DNA of 54,763 nucleotides from CAYXLW01 sp964466055 (GTDB lineage: Bacteria; Patescibacteriota; Gracilibacteria; GCA-2401425). Positions 9,130 to 17,307 of this stretch are shown piece by piece. The notes under the pieces are model-generated. The model was not told the DNA's origin. It saw only the letters and a list, made by a program, of their open reading frames with translations, and made no database searches. The stretch is from contig CAYXLW010000009.1 in assembly GCA_964466055.1 (NCBI GenBank), positions 1-54,763 on the forward strand, in the 5' to 3' direction. The position numbers and the translations under genes are program-made. Position 1 is the first letter of the stretch. Each line of letters starts with the position of its first letter.

Positions 9130-10125
9130 TTAATAAACATAAAAGACCTTATCCTCAACAATAAGTTTTGAACACTCTTCTTTCATAAAAGTTTTTATTT
9201 CTTCTTCTTTTTCTTTTTCATAAGTTAATTGTCCGTCATCTCCCCCTTCAAAATATCTATGGAATAATTTACTGTTAGGATGGATTGTTTTCATTTTTTT
9301 AAAAAAATCTTTTGGAATTTTAAAAAGCCCAAAGTAGATATTCTCTATTTTTGTAAAATCAATTTCTTTTTTTAATTCCTCAAAAAAGCTTTTATAAATA
9401 ACCTTCCATTCTTTTGAATATATAATAGGCTCAATTCTTATTCCTACCTTCCAACCTTTTTTCTGCATTTCTTTTAAAGCTTTTATTCTATCAATTAAAG
9501 ATGCTGTTTTCCTTTCATATGTTTCTTGGATTTCTTTTGGAGAAAGTGTCCAAGTTAACAAAGTATTTTCTGTTGGTTTTAATTTTTTAATATTTTGGAT
9601 ATTTGCTGATTTTGTTCTCATTTCTAAAATTGCATTTGGGAATTTTTCAAACCAAGGGATAAAGTCTTCCGAGAAGTTAGTAATCACATCTAATGCTAAT
9701 GAATCATTATCGTAACCTGAAAAAAACATTATTTTTTCTTTTGGATATTTTTGTATAATTTCTCCTATTTCCTTTTTAAAATCATCTGTATTAATAAAAA
9801 TTAATGGATACGCACTTCTGTACATTCCTTGTAGAAAACAATATTCGCAATCAAATGGACAGTTTAGTGTTGTTGAAAAATAATAATTTCGTTTTAAAGA
9901 GCTTACACAATATTCAGGATTTTTATGAACAAATACTTCCTTTTTATGCGCCAATATAAAACTTCTGCCAAAGTTTTTCTGTGCTTTAAAATCTTGGTTT
10001 TTACGATTAAAAATCTCTGAATATCTATCTATTTCTATTACTGAGAAATCCTTAAATTTGCTCAAAATTTCTTGAGTTTTTTTATGGTTTATAATTTCTT
10101 TTTCTATATAAATTATATTTTTCAT
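9130..10125 (-). CDS. Radical SAM protein, spore photoproduct lyase (SplB)-like family
   Basis: A 331-residue radical SAM enzyme. The cluster motif is CPFDCEYC (Cx3Cx2C) near residues 89-96, preceded by the family hallmark EYCVSSLKRNYYFSTTLNC and followed by FLQGMYR. This matches the SPL-like family. True spore photoproduct lyase repairs the 5-thyminyl-5,6-dihydrothymine lesion, but non-sporulating bacteria carry homologs of uncertain substrate. The C-terminal region includes RYFEGGDDGQ. The start has an AAAATAAATAAAAC leader and no SD. DNA repair is plausible but not shown. Confidence 0.8.
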   Translation of the reverse strand: MKNIIYIEKEIINHKKTQEILSKFKDFSVIEIDRYSEIFNRKNQDFKAQKNFGRSFILAHKKEVFVHKNPEYCVSSLKRNYYFSTTLNCPFDCEYCFLQGMYRSAYPLIFINTDDFKKEIGEIIQKYPKEKIMFFSGYDNDSLALDVITNFSEDFIPWFEKFPNAILEMRTKSANIQNIKKLKPTENTLLTWTLSPKEIQETYERKTASLIDRIKALKEMQKKGWKVGIRIEPIIYSKEWKVIYKSFFEELKKEIDFTKIENIYFGLFKIPKDFFKKMKTIHPNSKLFHRYFEGGDDGQLTYEKEKEEEIKTFMKEECSKLIVEDKVFYVY

Positions 10126-10198
10126 GTTTTATTTATTTTGGATTCAATTGCATTATACAAACCCTAATCTAAAAGTATAGAAATATGTATGGAGTACA

Positions 10199-10286
10199 GT
10201 CATTCCCGTCACAAAGTGACCACTTAGTAGCTTGTCGGGAATCTCATAGAAACTTAAAACATCAGATTCTGGACAAGCCAGAATGA
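10199..10286 (+). repeat. Dispersed double-hairpin repeat (GTCATTCCCG type)
   Basis: It begins GTCATTCCCG and pairs with CGGGAAT at ~10235-10241, with an inner GTCAC-aaa-GTGAC hairpin. A second hairpin ATTCTGG-acaag-CCAGAAT follows at 10266-10284. The architecture resembles the element at 51509-51573 and the intergenic repeats common in many bacterial genomes. Confidence 0.65.
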
Positions 10287-10362
10287 ATGAGAATATATTG
10301 CATTTTCAAAGTTCTTAAAATACTATCTTTTAGCTCTTTTAAAAAACACTGGTATGAGATAT

Positions 10363-10449
10363 GGGTACGTGGTGAAATTGGTATACACGCAAGCTTGAGG
10401 GGCTTGTGGATTTATATCCGTGGAGGTTCAAATCCTCTCGTACCCACCA
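10363..10449 (+). tRNA. tRNA-Leu (anticodon GAG)
   Basis: An 87-base gene. The acceptor stem GGGTACG pairs with CGTACCC, and the 3' CCA is encoded. The anticodon stem CAAGC/GCTTG encloses the loop TTGAGGG (anticodon GAG). It has a class II long variable arm, and the T arm GAGG-TTCAAAT-CCTC is intact. A U-rich terminator follows. Confidence 0.97.
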
Positions 10450-10460
10450 TTAAGAGAGTT

Positions 10461-10489
10461 CTCATTAAAAAATGAGGGTTTTTGTTTTT
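10461..10489 (+). terminator. Rho-independent terminator of tRNA-Leu
   Basis: The stem CTCATT-aaaa-AATGAG is followed by a T-rich run (GGTTTTTGTTTTTTTT), 11 bp after the tRNA. Confidence 0.75.
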
Positions 10490-10643
10490 TTTATACGGTT
10501 GATAGGTTCGCCCCTCATCGTCTTCGGAGTGGAATCGTGAAGGATTGAACCTAAAGTAAATTTCCGCAGAAAATTCACATTTATTTCTTCCTCTTACTTC
10601 TCCTATCTTTCTACAATCCATCTCAACCTGATCAATAAAAAAA

Positions 10644-11795
10644 TCATAAAGGAATTGTTTTTATACTCTCACTTACAATTTTTGCAGACAAACATGCAAA
10701 ACTAATATTATATCCTCCGCATAATCCAGTAACATCAAGAACTTCTCCAGCAAAATACAATCTTTTATGGAGTTTTGACTCTAATGAAACGGGGATTATT
10801 TCGTTCAAAGGAATTCCTCCTCTAACTGTCCAACCAGTTTTTATATCTGTTTTTCGAATATTTTTCAAGGAATAAGTAAATATATTTTTCACTAGTAAAT
10901 TTAAATCACTTTTTCTTAAAGAACTTATATTAATATTTTCATTTATATTTAATATAGATAAATGCCATAAGGCTAATCGTTTTGGTAAAAACTGTGTTAA
11001 TAAATTCTTTAGCATTACTTTACTATTTCTCATGGTATCAATTTGTTTACAAAAAGACTCCTTGTTAGAGTGTGGAAGAAAGTTTATTTCAATACCTTCA
11101 TCTATTTCATTAATTGTTGCATCTAAAACTATCGGACCTGAAATCCCTTGCCCTGTAAATATCATATTTCCTTCGTAATATTTTTTAGACCCTAAAACCT
11201 TTATGGCACATTCGATAGAAATTCCCTCAAGTCCATAAAAAACATCATCATTAGTTATAATAGGACACAATGCAGGTTTAATATCTGTAATACTATGACC
11301 TAACTTTTCTATATATTCATAACTCACTCTGCTTCCTGGACTAATAACAACTACATCATATTCTTTATCATTAATTATAAACTTATTTTTAAGCTTTTTG
11401 ATGTCTGTAACTTCAAAATCACAAATCAAAGACAAATTTTTTTGTCTATATAGTTTGTCATAAAGTCTTCCCACTTCAATTCTTGCATCTTGTGTTTTAA
11501 GAATAGCTCGATCTGCTTCATATACATAATCAATACCGATTTCGTCAAAAAATGACAAAACTTTATTCGCAAGAGGATTCTTAAAAATATTCCTTAAAAT
11601 ATTTTTCTCTTCTGAAACAAAACTTTCTACAGAAAAATTTTTATTGGATATATTCATTTTCCCTCCCCCTGTTAGTTTTAACTTCTTTCCAATCTCCCCA
11701 TTTTTTTCATAAAGATCAATACTACAATTCAAATCTCTTAAAAAAATTGATGTAAAAATTCCCGCAGGACCTGCTCCAATAATTGCTATATTCAT
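10644..11795 (-). CDS. BaiN/HI0933-family FAD-dependent oxidoreductase
   Basis: A 383-residue flavoprotein. The N-terminus is a Rossmann dinucleotide-binding motif (AIIGAGPAGIFTSIFL). The family signature GKKLKLTGGGKMNISN follows, and the C-terminus has the second FAD motif (YFAGEVLDVTGLCGGYN). This matches the HI0933/BaiN (RdsA-like) family of aminoacetone- or enone-reducing flavoproteins, whose true role in most bacteria is unknown. I start at the MNIAIIGAG methionine (11795), eight codons inside the longest frame, because the Rossmann strand should begin within a few residues of the start. The upstream 240 bp are AT-rich. Confidence 0.9.
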   Translation of the reverse strand: MNIAIIGAGPAGIFTSIFLRDLNCSIDLYEKNGEIGKKLKLTGGGKMNISNKNFSVESFVSEEKNILRNIFKNPLANKVLSFFDEIGIDYVYEADRAILKTQDARIEVGRLYDKLYRQKNLSLICDFEVTDIKKLKNKFIINDKEYDVVVISPGSRVSYEYIEKLGHSITDIKPALCPIITNDDVFYGLEGISIECAIKVLGSKKYYEGNMIFTGQGISGPIVLDATINEIDEGIEINFLPHSNKESFCKQIDTMRNSKVMLKNLLTQFLPKRLALWHLSILNINENINISSLRKSDLNLLVKNIFTYSLKNIRKTDIKTGWTVRGGIPLNEIIPVSLESKLHKRLYFAGEVLDVTGLCGGYNISFACLSAKIVSESIKTIPL

Positions 11796-11959
11796 GTTTA
11801 AGTTATATTTAAAAAACACTCTTCCACAGCAGATTAAGGCATATGATTCGGTTTTTTGTTCATGTAGTAATCCTATCTAATCCTATCTAATTCTAACTTA
11901 TTAATAAATAGTTTTATATTTTCTGTTGATTAATTTAATAAGAATGAAACTAATTTTAT

Positions 11960-11988
11960 TTGACAAATAAAACTTTATATGCTTTAAT
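11960..11988 (+). promoter_or_regulatory. Sigma70-type promoter upstream of cassette 1
   Basis: TTGACA at 11960-11965, a 17-bp spacer ending TGC, and TTTAAT at 11983-11988. A transcript would run through the U1 repeat into the 12234 gene, so this may drive the cassette. Confidence 0.5.
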
Positions 11989-12034
11989 AGGTTAAGACTA
12001 AAAAAACGTGCCCTTTAATATTTATGGCAGTACC

Positions 12035-12137
12035 TTAGTAGGCATTGATCTGTCTTTGAGGATTGAATTAAAGAACTTACTTTACAATAATGTTATTTAT
12101 TTCAAATAAGCTCAAATACGGATGTCCTGCCTACTAA
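12035..12137 (+). repeat. U-type cassette repeat, copy U1 (~103 bp, hairpin-ended)
   Basis: The ends TTAGTAGGCA (12035-12044) and TGCCTACTAA (12128-12137) are inverted repeats. The right end is part of ATGTCCTGCCTACTAAAA. It is homologous to 50328-50434 read on the minus strand: both share the ends, a middle block (TTACAATAATGTT versus TTACAAATAATGTT) and the TGTCCTGCCTNCTAAAA terminus. It lies immediately upstream of an SD-bearing gene in both places. Confidence 0.7.
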
Positions 12138-12141
12138 AAAA

Positions 12142-12203
12142 CTTCTGGATCACTAATTGATAATAATATTTAAATATATTTTTGTTAATTACTGATCCAG
12201 AAG
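12142..12203 (+). promoter_or_regulatory. Long palindrome before the 12234 gene
   Basis: CTTCTGGATCA at 12142-12152 pairs with TGATCCAGAAG at 12193-12203, extended inward by TAATT/AATTA across one mismatch, around an AT-rich loop. It sits 15 bp before AAGGAGG (12219-12225). Comparable but unrelated palindromes precede the two other SD genes. It may be an operator or an mRNA hairpin. Confidence 0.6.
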
Positions 12204-12233
12204 ACTAAATTAGGGATCAAGGAGGAATAACAC

Positions 12234-12473
12234 ATGTCAGAACAATATTCGTTTAACATCGAACAAAAAGAGAAAAAAAGAAGAAGGAAAATACGGCCCG
12301 GAAGCCACGATGCAAAGAAAAATCCCAAGAAAATTAAGGTCGATCTGGGAGAAAATGGCATTTATATCTTATCTATGGCAGGAAAGCCTGATAAAGGCAG
12401 TCTGCACTATTTAAAAGAAAAAAACCAAGTCTCCTATAAATATAGGGGGCAATTATATACCATCCCCCTTTAA
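12234..12473 (+). CDS. Small basic protein in cassette 1, function unknown
   Basis: A 79-residue protein with a very basic stretch (KEKKRRRKIRPGSHDAKKN) followed by a probable small beta domain (NGIYILSMAGKPDKGS...YKYRGQLYTIP). I do not recognise it. It has a strong SD (AAGGAGG, 8 bp before the ATG), unlike nearly all other genes here, and uses more G/C-rich codons (CGG, CCC, CTG). It is flanked by the U1 repeat and palindrome upstream and the D1 element 3 bp after its stop. This looks like a horizontally acquired cassette. RNA or DNA binding is possible from its charge only. Confidence 0.75.
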   Translation: MSEQYSFNIEQKEKKRRRKIRPGSHDAKKNPKKIKVDLGENGIYILSMAGKPDKGSLHYLKEKNQVSYKYRGQLYTIPL

Positions 12474-12475
12474 AA

Positions 12476-12547
12476 CTGGCAGGACAGGTTATTTCGTAAG
12501 AAATAACGCCATTTGTTTGGACTTCTCAGTAAGAGAATGTCCTGCCA
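12476..12547 (+). repeat. D-type cassette element, copy D1 (cruciform-like)
   Basis: Outer arms TGGCAGGACA (12477-12486) and TGTCCTGCCA (12538-12547) are perfect inverted repeats. Inside are the hairpins GTTATTTC-gtaa-GAAATAAC and TTCTC-agtaa-GAGAA. GGACTTCTC can also pair with GAGAATGTCC, competing with the outer arm. The same outer arms occur at 48972-49030. Confidence 0.7.
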
Positions 12548-12555
12548 ATGAAAAT

Positions 12556-12595
12556 GCTCGCGTACTTCTTTTTGTATGCGGGCTTTTCTTTTTTC
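12556..12595 (+). terminator. Terminator after cassette 1
   Basis: The stem GCTCGCGTAC-ttcttttt-GTATGCGGGC (two G-U pairs) is followed by TTTTCTTTTTT. Confidence 0.75.
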
Positions 12596-12682
12596 TATAC
12601 AACATATTTATTAACAATTTCTTTCTCATTGATAAAAAAGCATTTACCAATAAACTTAAAACATCAAAACTAATTCTATTTC

Positions 12683-13426
12683 ATGCAACAAATAATCAAC
12701 AACCTAAGCAAAAATCTAAAAACTTTTTTTAAAGAAAATAACTTTAAAAAAGCAGTAGTTGGAGTTTCTGGTGGAGTTGATTCCGCTTGCACATTAAAAC
12801 TCGCAATTAAAGCTTTAGGAAAAGAAAATGTTACAGCATTACTCATGCCAGAAATAGGGATATCACAAAATATCCATTTAGAAGATGCTCGAAATTTAGT
12901 TAAAAGTGAAGAAATAGAATATTTTGAAATACCAATTAATAAATATCTAGAACAATTTAAAAAAATGCCATGGGAGCATTCAGATTTAGCAAATATGAAT
13001 GCTCGAGCAAGAACAAGAATGATGATACTTTATCACTTCGCAAATTCAAGAAATGCAATAGTGCTAGGAACAGGAAACAAAACTGAAATACTACTCGGAT
13101 ATGGAACAAAATATGGTGATTTTGGAGTAGACGTGGAAGTTTTAGGAAAACTATGGAAAACAGAAGTTTTTCAATTAGCAAAAGAATTAGAACTACCTGA
13201 ACAATTTTACACCAAAGCTCCTACAGCTGAACTTCATAAAGGACAAAGTGATGAAGAAGAAATTGGAGCAACTTACAAAGTAATTGATAGAATTTTACAA
13301 AATATGGAATCTGGAAAAAGACAGACTGATAACACTGAAACTGTGAGAAATATTTTAGAAAGAGTTGAAAAAAATAAGCATAAAACTCAAGTCATTCCAA
13401 TAGTAAACCCCGCGGGATTAGGTTAA
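12683..13426 (+). CDS. nadE: NH3-dependent NAD+ synthetase
   Basis: A 247-residue N-type ATP pyrophosphatase. The PP-loop SGGVDS is at residues 29-34. Conserved substrate-binding segments follow (NARARTRMMILYHFAN, GTGNKTEILLGYGTKYGD and the PTAELHKGQSDEEEIG region), and it ends PIVNPAGLG. It amidates deamido-NAD+ to NAD+ with ammonia and ATP. There is no N-terminal glutaminase domain and the length is typical of the ammonia-only form. Its stop overlaps the stop of the convergent zinc-ribbon gene by 4 bp. No other NAD biosynthesis gene is nearby, suggesting a salvage-dependent pathway. Confidence 0.95.
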   Translation: MQQIINNLSKNLKTFFKENNFKKAVVGVSGGVDSACTLKLAIKALGKENVTALLMPEIGISQNIHLEDARNLVKSEEIEYFEIPINKYLEQFKKMPWEHSDLANMNARARTRMMILYHFANSRNAIVLGTGNKTEILLGYGTKYGDFGVDVEVLGKLWKTEVFQLAKELELPEQFYTKAPTAELHKGQSDEEEIGATYKVIDRILQNMESGKRQTDNTETVRNILERVEKNKHKTQVIPIVNPAGLG

Positions 13427-15090
13427 TAGGTTTCTTTTAAATAACACTCTTCACATAAAACTTTCTCTGGCATTTCTGGAGAGTAGCTCGTTTTTATTTG
13501 TTTATAACACTCAGCACAATTTCTTTCCCATAATTTCTGAGGATTTCTCAAACTTAACCTATTTTTATGCCTTTGATCTGGACATATTTTAGGAACAGGC
13601 AATCCCATTCTTTTATAAAAATAGAACTCTTGTGGAATAATTTTATATAATTTACCAGTCTCATCACATTGTAATATCTTTTCACATATAGATTCATCAG
13701 TATCACTAATATTATTTGGAACTTCAATTTTAGGTCCCATATAATTCTTACTTCCATCTTCTTCATCTTTCCAATTCCAATTATTAGACAATACCTGGTC
13801 TTTTAATAATGGAAAATATTCTTGAGCAACTGTTTCATTATACCCAAATGGAGAGATTGATACTGGAAAGAATTCCCCCCACTCTCTTGCTTTTTCCATA
13901 CATTCAATAATTTTCGGAACTAACTCTTCGTACTTCTCTTTAGTATATTGTTTATTTAAAATACAATATTTCTTTCTTTTAAGACTAATACAACCAAAGC
14001 AACTATCGGAATTATTCATACACCAATCACAATAAATCATATTTGATGATTCATATACTGTATTACAAAAAAGATTTTTATAGTTGTGATAAGCTCCAAA
14101 TGAGTCATATATAAGTTCTGAATCTTCCATGTAATTAACATCAAAACTATCTTTTATATCAATAGTTTGTGCTAAAAACTTTGCATCTTTTGCTCTTCTT
14201 ACATAAAAACTATCATCAACATTTTGACATTCTGTAAGATAATTTCCTGTTGAGTATTCACACAAATGCTGTATTGAAAACTTTCTTATTGAATTTGATC
14301 TTATCTCCTCAAACCGCTTTTTTATTATTCCAAGATTTTTATGATTCAATTCTAATTTCTTTTTCCTTTTAAAATATTCTTCTTTAGATAATTTTTCATT
14401 GAATATACAGTATTTTGATTGCCTTAAGCCAGAACAGCCAATACATTCCTCACATCCTTGACAATCATAACAATACAAAAGATTGTTGCTGTTATAACAA
14501 TCCTGACAAAAAAAGCATTCCGTTAATTTTTCTGAATCGACACATTCATAACAAAATTTGCAATCACGAGACACCAGAATATCAACACAATTTTGACAAT
14601 AATATGGTGATCCATAGTAACAATCTTCAGCAAATATTGAACCATAGCAAAGATAACAATTTTTTAAATCTCCCGTGTAATTGCAATAATCACTATTTTC
14701 AACGTTAACAAGTCCCAAGGACATTCTTGGCACTTTTAACATAAGTTCATAAAACTGTTCAAAAAATGGTCTATTAAAATCAAATTCTTGACCATATTCC
14801 AAAGCATCCCATTTATCACTCCACCATTCTTCAGGATCATAAACTGTAAAAGATTTATCTTGACTATACATAGCAATTATTTGCCTTCCTGAAAAATCAC
14901 ATTTCCTGTGATATAATTTTCTCTCATTTCTGAAAGAGAATCTTCTATTTTTACGACAATCTGAACAAAGTGTTGGTGATGGGACTGTGTATTTTACTCC
15001 ATTAAAAATAGGTGAAACTTTATCATAAAATTTAAAATCATTATCTGTGATAATAAATTCTATTCCGCATTGTTTACAAGATTTTTGCAT
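13423..15090 (-). CDS. Cys-rich zinc-ribbon protein, paralog A (operon gene 5)
   Basis: A 555-residue member of a paralog family with five copies in this window; function unknown. An N-terminal zinc ribbon (C5/C8 with C42/C45) is followed by a WWSDKWDALEYG motif and a PFFEQFYEL helix. The middle has densely spaced Cys pairs (~136-228). A duplicated module CxGCxGLRxxKYCIFNxxxxKEEY occurs at ~217-239 and ~364-388, separated by a Lys-rich helix. The C-terminal ribbon is C525/C528 with C546/C549. The Cys spacing of ~10 residues suggests a metal-binding solenoid. It is the last gene of a five-gene operon, 10 bp after paralog B. Similar proteins are common in CPR genomes, often with uninformative names. 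Confidence 0.88.
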   Translation of the reverse strand: MQKSCKQCGIEFIITDNDFKFYDKVSPIFNGVKYTVPSPTLCSDCRKNRRFSFRNERKLYHRKCDFSGRQIIAMYSQDKSFTVYDPEEWWSDKWDALEYGQEFDFNRPFFEQFYELMLKVPRMSLGLVNVENSDYCNYTGDLKNCYLCYGSIFAEDCYYGSPYYCQNCVDILVSRDCKFCYECVDSEKLTECFFCQDCYNSNNLLYCYDCQGCEECIGCSGLRQSKYCIFNEKLSKEEYFKRKKKLELNHKNLGIIKKRFEEIRSNSIRKFSIQHLCEYSTGNYLTECQNVDDSFYVRRAKDAKFLAQTIDIKDSFDVNYMEDSELIYDSFGAYHNYKNLFCNTVYESSNMIYCDWCMNNSDSCFGCISLKRKKYCILNKQYTKEKYEELVPKIIECMEKAREWGEFFPVSISPFGYNETVAQEYFPLLKDQVLSNNWNWKDEEDGSKNYMGPKIEVPNNISDTDESICEKILQCDETGKLYKIIPQEFYFYKRMGLPVPKICPDQRHKNRLSLRNPQKLWERNCAECYKQIKTSYSPEMPEKVLCEECYLKETY

Positions 15091-15100
15091 AAATTGAGAG

Positions 15101-16768
15101 TTAATAGACTTCCTTTAAATAACATTCCTCACAATAAACTATTTCAGATCTATCAGGAGAATATACAGTCTGTATTTCTTTGCCACACTTATCACAATTT
15201 CTTAGCCATAATCTTCTTGGATTTCTAAGCGATAGCCTATCTTCATGTCTCTGATCTGGACATTTGCGAGGAATTGGCAAATTCATCTTTTTATAGAAAG
15301 CAAATTCTTGTGGAATAATTTTATATAGCTTTTTACTTTTTTCACATTGCAGAATCTTATCACATATAGATTCATCAACATCTTGAATATCGTTAGGTAT
15401 ATAATATTTTGGCCCTAAATAATTTTGTTCTACAATATCCTCTTCATACCATTTCCAATTATTAGATAATGCATCTTCTTTTTTTAATGGATAGTATTCT
15501 TGAGCTACTGTTTCATTATATCCAAATGGAGAAATTGAAGTTGTGAAAAATTCTCCCCATTCTTCTGTATTCTGCATGTGTTCTATAATTCTCGGAACAA
15601 GTTCTTCATATTCTTCTTTAGAGTATTGCTTATTAAAAATACAATACTCTCCTGACCTTATTCCTATACATCCAAAAAGATTTTTTGAAGTAAAACATGA
15701 ATCACAATAAAAAGCATCTGAAACTTGGTTGCAAAACTTAGAAAATAAAAGCCTGCTATTTTGGTAAGCTCCTAAATACTCATAACATAGTTCATTTTCT
15801 TCTGTGAAATTATTGTCATGGCAGTCTTTTAAATCTACAACTTGAGCACAATATTTTACATCTTCAGATCTATCTGTATAATAACAATCATTAGCATTTT
15901 TACATTGATAAATATAATTTCCACTCACATTTTCTACTTTTTTACTTTGCATAAATCTGTGAGGAATTTCTTGTTTTAATTTGTCTAGTTTAATTTCTAG
16001 TTTTTCTTTAATAGATTTTTTGTTTAAATTTAATTCTTTTCTAATTTGATCATATTTTTCTTCAGACACTCTTTTATTAAATACATGATATTGCTTATTT
16101 CTTAGCCCTGCACAGCATATACAATTTGAACAAGCCTGCATATCATAGCAATAAGTAAGGTCATTAGATCCATGACAGTCCTGACAATAAAAACAACTAT
16201 ACAATTTTCTGCAATCAATACATTCATAAGAGTTTTGACATTCACGAACTACAAGGGTATCCAAGCAATTTTTCGAGTAATATGGTGATCCATAGTAACA
16301 ATCTTCAGAGTATACTGATCCGAAAATTAAATAGCTATCTTTTACATTCCCAACGTAATTACAAAAATTACTATTTTCCGAATTCCATACAGAAATTGCT
16401 AGTTGTGGTACTGTGTCTTGTAATGTTTCAAATTGTTCAAAAAAAGTAAGATTGAAATCAAAATTTCTTCTGTAACTTTTTGGATCCCATTTATCACTCC
16501 ACCATTCTTTTATATCATAAGTTTTATATTTTTTATCTGGAGAGTAATTTGAAACTATTTGCTTTCCAGATAAATCACATTTTCTATGATAAAGTTTTCT
16601 TTCATTTCTAATTGCAAATCTCCTTTGTTGTCTACATTCTGGACAAAGTGTTGGTGTTGGGACTGTGTATTTCACTCCATTAAAAATAGGTGAAACTTTA
16701 TCATAAAATTTAAAATCATTATCTGTGATAATAAATTCTATTCCGCATTGTTTACAAGATTTTTGCAT
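15101..16768 (-). CDS. Cys-rich zinc-ribbon protein, paralog B (operon gene 4)
   Basis: Again 555 residues with the same order of parts as paralog A. Its first ~90 bases of coding sequence are practically identical to paralog A, and its last ~90 are nearly identical to paralog C, while the central Cys-rich part is divergent. Its module pairs are CICCAGLRNKQYHVFNK (one Cys replaced by His) and FGCIGIRSGEYCIFNK. The terminal ribbon NCDKCGKEIQ...YCEECYLKEVY is intact. No SD. It lies 50 bp after the nucleotidyltransferase-like gene. The different middle may set a different metal site or partner, which is inference. Confidence 0.88.
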   Translation of the reverse strand: MQKSCKQCGIEFIITDNDFKFYDKVSPIFNGVKYTVPTPTLCPECRQQRRFAIRNERKLYHRKCDLSGKQIVSNYSPDKKYKTYDIKEWWSDKWDPKSYRRNFDFNLTFFEQFETLQDTVPQLAISVWNSENSNFCNYVGNVKDSYLIFGSVYSEDCYYGSPYYSKNCLDTLVVRECQNSYECIDCRKLYSCFYCQDCHGSNDLTYCYDMQACSNCICCAGLRNKQYHVFNKRVSEEKYDQIRKELNLNKKSIKEKLEIKLDKLKQEIPHRFMQSKKVENVSGNYIYQCKNANDCYYTDRSEDVKYCAQVVDLKDCHDNNFTEENELCYEYLGAYQNSRLLFSKFCNQVSDAFYCDSCFTSKNLFGCIGIRSGEYCIFNKQYSKEEYEELVPRIIEHMQNTEEWGEFFTTSISPFGYNETVAQEYYPLKKEDALSNNWKWYEEDIVEQNYLGPKYYIPNDIQDVDESICDKILQCEKSKKLYKIIPQEFAFYKKMNLPIPRKCPDQRHEDRLSLRNPRRLWLRNCDKCGKEIQTVYSPDRSEIVYCEECYLKEVY

Positions 16769-16818
16769 AAAAGAGCATATTTAAGTATATTCTACAAACT
16801 CTAAAAATAAAAATTTTA

Positions 16819-17298
16819 TTATAACAGAAATTTTATATCTAATTTTTGATGATCTCCATTTAGTAATTTTTTATATTCTAATAATGAATTTTTATTAACT
16901 ACTTTTATTTTTCTTCCAAAAATTTCGAAAGTATTAGCAGTTTTTATATTACTTGGCATACAACACCATTTTTTCTTTTTATCATCAAAAATTTTCATGT
17001 TTTTTTCACTTCCCAATTCTATTTCTTGTCCAAAATAATTCAGGTCTAGAAGTTGAAAATCCCATTTTTTATTAAAAAATCTTTTTGGTCCAAAGACTAT
17101 AAAGTTTTTAGTTTTTTCTGCCATTAGAGATAAATATTTCTCAGGAACATCAATATCAATATCATTAATAAGTCTAGGAGATCCATAGATATGAGCAGCA
17201 CATCCTCCCGTTATTTGATATGGAATATCATTTTCCTCCAAAATATCAATAATCCAATTGAAAGCTTTTTTAAAAAATTTGTTTTTTCCTTTAATCAT
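16819..17298 (-). CDS. Nucleotidyltransferase-fold protein within the zinc-ribbon operon
   Basis: A 159-residue protein. The motif GGCAAHIYGSPRLINDIDIDV (residues ~31-51) matches the GG...(R)xTxDIDI signature of MNT/AbiEii-like minimal nucleotidyltransferases, with both metal-binding aspartates present. Similar proteins transfer nucleotides to RNA, proteins or small molecules, and some are toxin or antitoxin components. No HEPN partner is adjacent. It is wedged between zinc-ribbon paralogs C (9 bp) and B (50 bp) on the same strand, so it is probably co-expressed. It may modify or act with the ribbon proteins, an inference from position only. Confidence 0.7.
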   Translation of the reverse strand: MIKGKNKFFKKAFNWIIDILEENDIPYQITGGCAAHIYGSPRLINDIDIDVPEKYLSLMAEKTKNFIVFGPKRFFNKKWDFQLLDLNYFGQEIELGSEKNMKIFDDKKKKWCCMPSNIKTANTFEIFGRKIKVVNKNSLLEYKKLLNGDHQKLDIKFLL

Positions 17299-17307
17299 AC
17301 ACGATAG

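Noticed and set aside
10287..10621. ORFs overlapping tRNA-Leu (10287-10475 plus; 10412-10621 minus)
   Set aside because: They read through a well-formed tRNA and its terminator; the minus one ends in the familiar GTRGFEPPRI translation artefact of a tRNA T arm and variable arm.
12517..12732. 71-codon ORF between cassette 1 and nadE
   Set aside because: It starts inside the D1 inverted repeat and runs through a terminator into the nadE start in a different frame.
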